Notes under the pieces: model-generated
Database searches by the model: none
What the model saw: only the letters and a program-made list of their open reading frames with translations
What the model was told of the DNA's origin: nothing
Assembly (NCBI GenBank): GCA_031976395.1
Contig: DALYLJ010000137.1
Coordinates: forward strand, 1-8,733
Source: UBA11164 sp002420085
Lineage (GTDB): Bacteria > Pseudomonadota > Gammaproteobacteria > Xanthomonadales > Xanthomonadaceae
Reading direction: 5' to 3'
DNA length: 8,733 nt
Shown: positions 4,997 through 8,733 of the stretch, in pieces
Layout of the letters: each line of letters begins with the position of its first letter
Numbering within the stretch: position 1 is the first letter of the stretch
Program-made: the position numbers and the translations under genes

Positions 4997-7825
4997 TCAC
5001 TCGCTGGTGTGATCGCCGTTGAGCGATCCGACCAGGGCCTGCTCGACCAGGGTCGCCTGCTCTTCGACATGGGTGTTGAAGTGGCCGGCGGCGGGCGAGG
5101 GCGAACGGGCGCGGCCGGCGTAATGCAGGTGCTGGGTGTTCCGGAGGCAGACCCGCAGGTGGTGCTGGATCTGATACCAGGCGCCCTGGTTCTGGGGTTC
5201 CTCCTGACACCATACGACCTGATTGGCCGAATCGTGCCGCTTGAGTTCGGCCTGCAATTCCTCGCGCGGGAACGGATACAGTTGCTCGATCCGGACCAGG
5301 GCGACATCGTGCAACTCGCGCTTCTGGAGGTCTTCCAGCAGGTCGTAGTAGACCTTGCCCGAGCACAGCACGATCCGCTGGGTCTTGCCGGTATCGGTCG
5401 AGCAGGTGTCCGGGATCAGCCGCTGGAACCGGCCATGGGCCAGGTCGTCGAGGGTCGAGACCGAGAGCTTGTTGCGCAGCATCGACTTCGGCGTCATCAC
5501 CACCAGCGGCTTGCGCGCGGCGCGCTTCATCTGCCGGCGCAGCATGTGGAACATCTGGGCCGGTGTGGTCGGTGCGCAGACCTGCATGTTGTCGAGCGCG
5601 CACAGTTGCAGGTAGCGCTCCAGACGCGCCGAACTGTGCTCCGGACCCTGACCTTCATAGCCATGCGGCAGGAACAGCACCAGGCCGGACAGCCGACCCC
5701 ACTTGGCCTCGCCCGAACTGATGAACTGATCGATCACCACCTGGGCGCCGTTGGCGAAATCGCCGAACTGGCCTTCCCAGATCACCAGGGTGCCCGGATC
5801 CGTGGTCGAGTAGCCGTACTCGAAGGCCATCACCGCTTCTTCGCTCAGCAGCGAATCGACGATGGTGACATCGTCCGGATCATCGACCAGTTGCCGCAGC
5901 GGCCAGTAAGTCTCGCCATTGTCCTGGCGATGCAGCACCGCATGGCGGTGGAAGAAGGTACCGCGTCCGGAGTCCTGACCGACCAGACGCAGCTTGAAGC
6001 CTTCGTCGAGCAAGGTGGCGTAGGCGAGGTTCTCGGCAAAGCCCCAGTCCATTTCCAGTTCGCCAGCGGCCATCTTGATTCGGTCGGCGTAGACCTTGGC
6101 CACCCGTGGATGCAGTTCGATGTCGGCCGGCAGGGTGTTGATCCGGTTGGACAGGGCATCGAGACGATCGCGGGCCAGACCGGTCTCGACCGGATCGGAC
6201 AGGCGGGCGCCGAGGTAGGGCGTCCAATCGACCGAAAACGCATCCGGGGTCGGCAGGGTCAGTTCCACGGTCACCTCGCCGGCTTCCAGTTTGGCGCGGT
6301 AGCGGTCATGGATGGCATTGACCGCGTCGGCATCGAGCACGCCCTCGGCGATCAGGCGTTCGGCATACAGCTCGCGCGGCGACTTGTGCTTGCGGATGGT
6401 CTGGTACATCAGCGGTTGGGTGGCCGCTGGTTCGTCGGCCTCGTTGTGGCCGTGCTTGCGATAGCAGACCAGATCGATCACCACGTCCTTGCCGAAGGTC
6501 TGCCGGAATGCGAATGCCAGATCGGCGCAGAACACCACGGCATCGGGATCGTCGGCATTGACGTGCAGCACCGGCGCGCCGACCATCTTGGCGACATCGG
6601 TGCAATACAGGGTGGAGCGGGCATCATCGGGCCGATGAGTGGTGAAGCCGACCTGATTGTTGACCACCACGTGCAGTGTGCCGCCAATGGCAAAGCCGCG
6701 CGCCTGCGACATCTGGAACAGTTCCATCACCACGCCCTGGCCGGCGAATGCGGCATCGCCGTGGATCAGGATCGGCATCTCCATCGTGCGGGCATGATCG
6801 CCGCGACGAACCTGACGAGCGCGAACCGAGCCGGCCACCACCGGATCGACGATTTCCAGATGCGAGGGGTTGAAGGCCAGGGCCAGGTGCAGCGGCCCAC
6901 CTGGGGTCGCCACGTCGGCCGAGAAACCCATGTGGTACTTCACGTCACCGGAATGGGCGGGATCATTGGGATGATCAAATTTGCCCTCGAATTCCTGGAA
7001 CAGCTTCTGCGGCGGCTTGCCGAGGATATTGACCAATACGTTCAGGCGCCCGCGATGGGCCATGCCGATGACGATGTCCTTCATGCCATCGCTGCCGGCC
7101 CGCTGGACCAGGGCATCCATCAGCGGGATCAGGCTGTCGCCACCTTCCAGCGAGAAGCGCTTCTGGCCGACGTACTTGGTGTGCAGATAGCGTTCGAGAC
7201 CTTCGGCGGCGGTCAGCCGTTCGAGGATCCGGGTGCGGCGGGTCGAATCGAAACCGGGCTTGCCGGCGGCGGCTTCCAGCCGCGAATACAGCCACCGGCG
7301 CTGCTCGGCATCGGTGATGTGCATGAACTCGGCACCGATCGAACTGGAGTAGGTCGCCTTCAGATGACCGAGCAGGTCTTTCAGCTTCAGTCGATTCGGG
7401 CCGCCGAAGAAATACGCCTGGGTGTCGAACTCGCGGTCCAGGTCGGCCGCATCCAGCCCGTGGAAGGCGATCTCCAGGTCCGGTGCCGGGGACTTGGTCG
7501 CCAGGCCGAGCGGATCGAGATTGGCTTGCAGATGGCCGCGTGAACGATAGGCGGTGATCAGCTTGGCGACGCCGCCGGGCTGCTGGCTGTCGTTGCCGGC
7601 GATCAGGCCCCGAGCGGCGGCTTCTGCGGCGACCTGAATGGCATCGCGAACCTGGGAATGGGCCACCTCGCCCGCGCCGCCGCCCAGGCCATCGAAGTAG
7701 CGCCGCCAGTCGGCACCGACCTGATCGGGATCGCTGAGATAGCGCTCGTAGAGGTCTTCGACGAAATCGGCATTACCGCCGGAAATATGGGAATTGTTGG
7801 CGAACTTCTTGATCAGGCTGTCCAC
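4997..7825 (-). CDS. sucA: 2-oxoglutarate dehydrogenase E1 component (thiamine diphosphate dependent)
   Basis: This 942-residue protein decarboxylates 2-oxoglutarate and succinylates the lipoyl group of SucB, the committed step of this TCA reaction. The N-terminal E2-contact segment SGGNADFVEDLYERYL (15-30) is followed by a linker. Landmarks after that are MAHRGRLNVL (255-264), YHMGFS (297-302), NPSHLEIVDPVV (319-330), the thiamine-diphosphate motif from GDAAFAGQG (356-364) to NNQVGFTT (389-396), and KHGHNEADEP (457-466). It ends with the normal YAGR...SPAAGH region. Length matches the family (E. coli SucA about 933). The start is GTG at 7825-7823: MDSLIKKFANNSHISGGN matches the xanthomonad N-terminus, and no upstream in-frame start or Shine-Dalgarno is evident. 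It opens the sucA-sucB-lpd operon. The usual downstream sucCD genes are absent from the window. Confidence 0.97.
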   Translation of the reverse strand: MDSLIKKFANNSHISGGNADFVEDLYERYLSDPDQVGADWRRYFDGLGGGAGEVAHSQVRDAIQVAAEAAARGLIAGNDSQQPGGVAKLITAYRSRGHLQANLDPLGLATKSPAPDLEIAFHGLDAADLDREFDTQAYFFGGPNRLKLKDLLGHLKATYSSSIGAEFMHITDAEQRRWLYSRLEAAAGKPGFDSTRRTRILERLTAAEGLERYLHTKYVGQKRFSLEGGDSLIPLMDALVQRAGSDGMKDIVIGMAHRGRLNVLVNILGKPPQKLFQEFEGKFDHPNDPAHSGDVKYHMGFSADVATPGGPLHLALAFNPSHLEIVDPVVAGSVRARQVRRGDHARTMEMPILIHGDAAFAGQGVVMELFQMSQARGFAIGGTLHVVVNNQVGFTTHRPDDARSTLYCTDVAKMVGAPVLHVNADDPDAVVFCADLAFAFRQTFGKDVVIDLVCYRKHGHNEADEPAATQPLMYQTIRKHKSPRELYAERLIAEGVLDADAVNAIHDRYRAKLEAGEVTVELTLPTPDAFSVDWTPYLGARLSDPVETGLARDRLDALSNRINTLPADIELHPRVAKVYADRIKMAAGELEMDWGFAENLAYATLLDEGFKLRLVGQDSGRGTFFHRHAVLHRQDNGETYWPLRQLVDDPDDVTIVDSLLSEEAVMAFEYGYSTTDPGTLVIWEGQFGDFANGAQVVIDQFISSGEAKWGRLSGLVLFLPHGYEGQGPEHSSARLERYLQLCALDNMQVCAPTTPAQMFHMLRRQMKRAARKPLVVMTPKSMLRNKLSVSTLDDLAHGRFQRLIPDTCSTDTGKTQRIVLCSGKVYYDLLEDLQKRELHDVALVRIEQLYPFPREELQAELKRHDSANQVVWCQEEPQNQGAWYQIQHHLRVCLRNTQHLHYAGRARSPSPAAGHFNTHVEEQATLVEQALVGSLNGDHTSE

Positions 7826-7843
7826 AGCAGTCGTTGCGCGTCC

Positions 7844-7859
7844 GGGAAAGGGGGAGGAG
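7844..7859 (-). promoter_or_regulatory. 16-nt polypyrimidine tract in the sucA leader
   Basis: In the mRNA this reads CTCCTCCCCCTTTCCC, ending 18 nt before the GTG start. It is the opposite of a Shine-Dalgarno and may be a protein-binding or Rho-contact site, or may simply keep the start region single-stranded. On the other strand it looks like a strong ribosome site, but no ATG follows at a useful distance. Confidence 0.35.
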
Positions 7860-7872
7860 CGTAGCTCGGAGA

Positions 7873-7888
7873 GCAGCGATCCTGCTGC
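7873..7888 (-). repeat. Small hairpin in the sucA 5' leader
   Basis: GCAGC (7873-7877) and GCTGC (7884-7888) form a 5-bp stem with a 6-nt loop. It falls between the candidate -10 element and the pyrimidine tract, so it would be near the 5' end of the sucA mRNA. The stem is short. Confidence 0.25.
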
Positions 7889-7904
7889 ACCTCGGGAGCC
7901 GGAA

Positions 7905-7910
7905 ATTATA
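7905..7910 (-). promoter_or_regulatory. Candidate -10 element of the sucAB-lpd promoter
   Basis: The minus strand reads TATAAT exactly at 7910-7905, in an AT-rich pocket of otherwise GC-rich DNA. A start near 7898 would give a leader of about 73 nt before the GTG of sucA. At the standard 17-nt spacing the -35 hexamer would be ATCGAA (7933-7928), a poor match. The promoter may therefore depend on an activator or on another sigma factor. There is no TG extension before the -10. Confidence 0.55.
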
Positions 7911-7960
7911 GCCGGCCGATCAATGCCTTCGATAGTCGCTCGTGGCTCGATTCGACCAAA

Positions 7961-7974
7961 GTTCAGTGTTCAGT
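7961..7974. repeat. Two tandem copies of the heptamer GTTCAGT upstream of sucA
   Basis: GTTCAGT occurs head-to-tail at 7961-7967 and 7968-7974, about 50-65 bp upstream of the candidate -10 element. A lone GATTCGA (7949-7955) sits just beside it. The placement would suit a regulator site, but a neutral dispersed repeat is equally possible. Confidence 0.7.
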
Positions 7975-8054
7975 GGGCATTTCGACATCGGAAACGGTAC
8001 TGCCACCGCCCTCGACGCTGCCAAGAGCGGTCTCGATGCGCGACAAACCAGACC

Positions 8055-8077
8055 CGAGCCGGACATCGGACGGCTCG
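8055..8077 (-). terminator. 7-bp hairpin downstream of the acetyltransferase gene (weak terminator candidate)
   Basis: CGAGCCG (8055-8061) and CGGCTCG (8071-8077) form a perfect 7-bp stem with a 9-nt loop, 23 nt beyond the stop codon at 8101. In the transcript it is followed by GGTCTGGTTTGTC, which is only mildly T-rich. It plausibly separates this gene from the suc operon. Apart from the -10 element, heptamers and small leader structures, I see nothing coding in the 275-nt region 7826-8100. Confidence 0.4.
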
Positions 8078-8100
8078 CGGCGGGCAGGGGCGCGATGGGA

Positions 8101-8733
8101 TCAGATGCCCAGTGCCCGGAATTCGGTACAGGGGCGGGCGCGCTCCCAGACGGCGTCGAAGTGCTCGATCAAGGGCCTTGCCCGAGCCGGCAGACAGGCA
8201 CTGGCCTCGCCCTCGAAACGTCCAGCCAGTGGCCGGTACAGAAGGCCACCCCGATCGCTGACCAGATAGGCGGCCGGAAAATCGAGATCCTGGGCCTCGA
8301 CCGCCGCCCGGAATTGGAAACAACTGCTCAGGCGCTGGGCCAGGTCGAACAGACCGTTGCGGCGGCTACGTGCGGCGTCCACGTCCTGGATCAGCACTCG
8401 CACCTGGGCTGCGCGCCGATCGATCGCGAAGGTCTTGAGGGCCGCCAGGACATCGGCATGGCCGAGCAGGGCCGGGTCGAGATCACGGCTGTGGATGCGC
8501 AGCAGTTGCCGACCGCCGGCAATGGCCTCGGTCAGGGCAGTGACCGCCTCGGCCAGCGTCGCAACGACCCGCAGTGGTGCGCTGGCCGGCAGGTCGGATG
8601 CTGCGCGCGGCGGCGCCGGTACCGGCGTCAGATGCAGGCGCATGGCCTGATGCTCGATGCCGGCCTCCATGAAGCGCGGGCCGACCGACTCGAATCCGAA
8701 TCGGTGATAGAAGGCCAGCGCCGCGACCTGGGC
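8101..8733 (-). CDS. GNAT family N-acetyltransferase with extra C-terminal domain (5' end outside window)
   Basis: The last 210 residues of a minus-strand gene are visible, in frame to the window edge. Residues 1-31 of the fragment (A--A-AFYHRFGFESVG--F then EAGIEHQAM) are the classic end of a GNAT fold of the ElaA/YjcF type, with the acetyl-CoA domain mostly outside the window. After a Pro/Ala linker (about 36-53) comes a second domain (about 54-210). It has the pattern RQLLRIHSRDLDPALL, VRVLIQD, LAQRLSSCFQFR, FPAAYLVSDRGGLLYRPLAGRFEG and a final FDAVWERARPCTEFRALGI. I recall this domain as a C-terminal companion of GNATs in Pseudomonas and xanthomonads, with a possible phospholipase D-like fold and unknown function. 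An internal ATG at 8670 is not the start, because the conserved GNAT end continues upstream of it. Substrate unknown. Confidence 0.85.
   Translation of the reverse strand, partial: AQVAALAFYHRFGFESVGPRFMEAGIEHQAMRLHLTPVPAPPRAASDLPASAPLRVVATLAEAVTALTEAIAGGRQLLRIHSRDLDPALLGHADVLAALKTFAIDRRAAQVRVLIQDVDAARSRRNGLFDLAQRLSSCFQFRAAVEAQDLDFPAAYLVSDRGGLLYRPLAGRFEGEASACLPARARPLIEHFDAVWERARPCTEFRALGI

Noticed and set aside
3578..7543. A 1321-codon open frame on the + strand, antisense to sucB and sucA
   Set aside because: It starts at a TTG in the lpd leader beside the heptamer array, its product has no recognisable domain, and it is exactly opposite two conserved enzymes. GC-rich codon bias commonly keeps an antisense frame open. 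Only a conserved protein match or ribosome footprint would revive it.
7918..7923. TTGATC as the -35 element of the sucA promoter
   Set aside because: Only 7 nt separate it from the TATAAT, far too short for a sigma-70 promoter.
7794..8261. A 155-codon + strand frame covering the sucA leader region
   Set aside because: It begins inside sucA in antisense and ends inside the acetyltransferase gene in antisense, with Arg/Ser-rich product and no domain. The purine tract at 7844-7859 resembles a ribosome site, but no suitable start codon follows.

Overview
The window is about 8.7 kb of GC-rich, densely coding bacterial DNA. Protein similarity recalled from memory points to a gammaproteobacterium of the order Xanthomonadales (Lysobacterales). 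SucA begins like xanthomonad SucA, the response regulator is close to Pseudomonas/Xanthomonas PilH, and the spacers carry 7-bp tandem repeats of a kind I associate with xanthomonad intergenic DNA. The taxonomic call is an inference; there is no rRNA or other marker here.

Layout from left to right. The 3' end of trpB (tryptophan synthase beta chain) runs on the + strand up to 416. A 199-nt convergent spacer follows, holding several perfect inverted repeats. From there to the right edge every gene is on the minus strand. Read in the direction of transcription, they are: the 3' part of a GNAT acetyltransferase with an extra C-terminal domain (8733-8101); a 275-nt non-coding region with a probable promoter; sucA (7825-4997); sucB (4915-3710); lpd (3572-2145); an acrylyl-CoA reductase/YhdH-type quinone oxidoreductase, acuI-like (2063-1071); and a single-domain response regulator of the PilH type (984-616) with its own candidate promoter.

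The core is a complete 2-oxoglutarate dehydrogenase operon: E1 (sucA), E2 (sucB) and E3 (lpd), which together convert 2-oxoglutarate, CoA and NAD+ to succinyl-CoA, CO2 and NADH in the TCA cycle. The gene order sucA-sucB-lpd resembles that of Pseudomonas. All catalytic motifs examined are intact, so these look like functional housekeeping genes.

I found no defence system, mobile element, CRISPR array, tRNA or rRNA. The most interesting structure lies in the spacers of the suc operon. The sucB-lpd spacer has four tandem copies of GATTCGA plus a distant inverted partner able to form an mRNA hairpin. The two other spacers carry the same heptamer and a second one, GTTCAGT. Other points worth attention are the GTG start of sucA with no visible Shine-Dalgarno behind a 16-nt pyrimidine tract, the C-rich G-poor leader of sucB, the isolated pilH-type gene, trpB without an adjacent trpA, and the acetyltransferase domain fusion.
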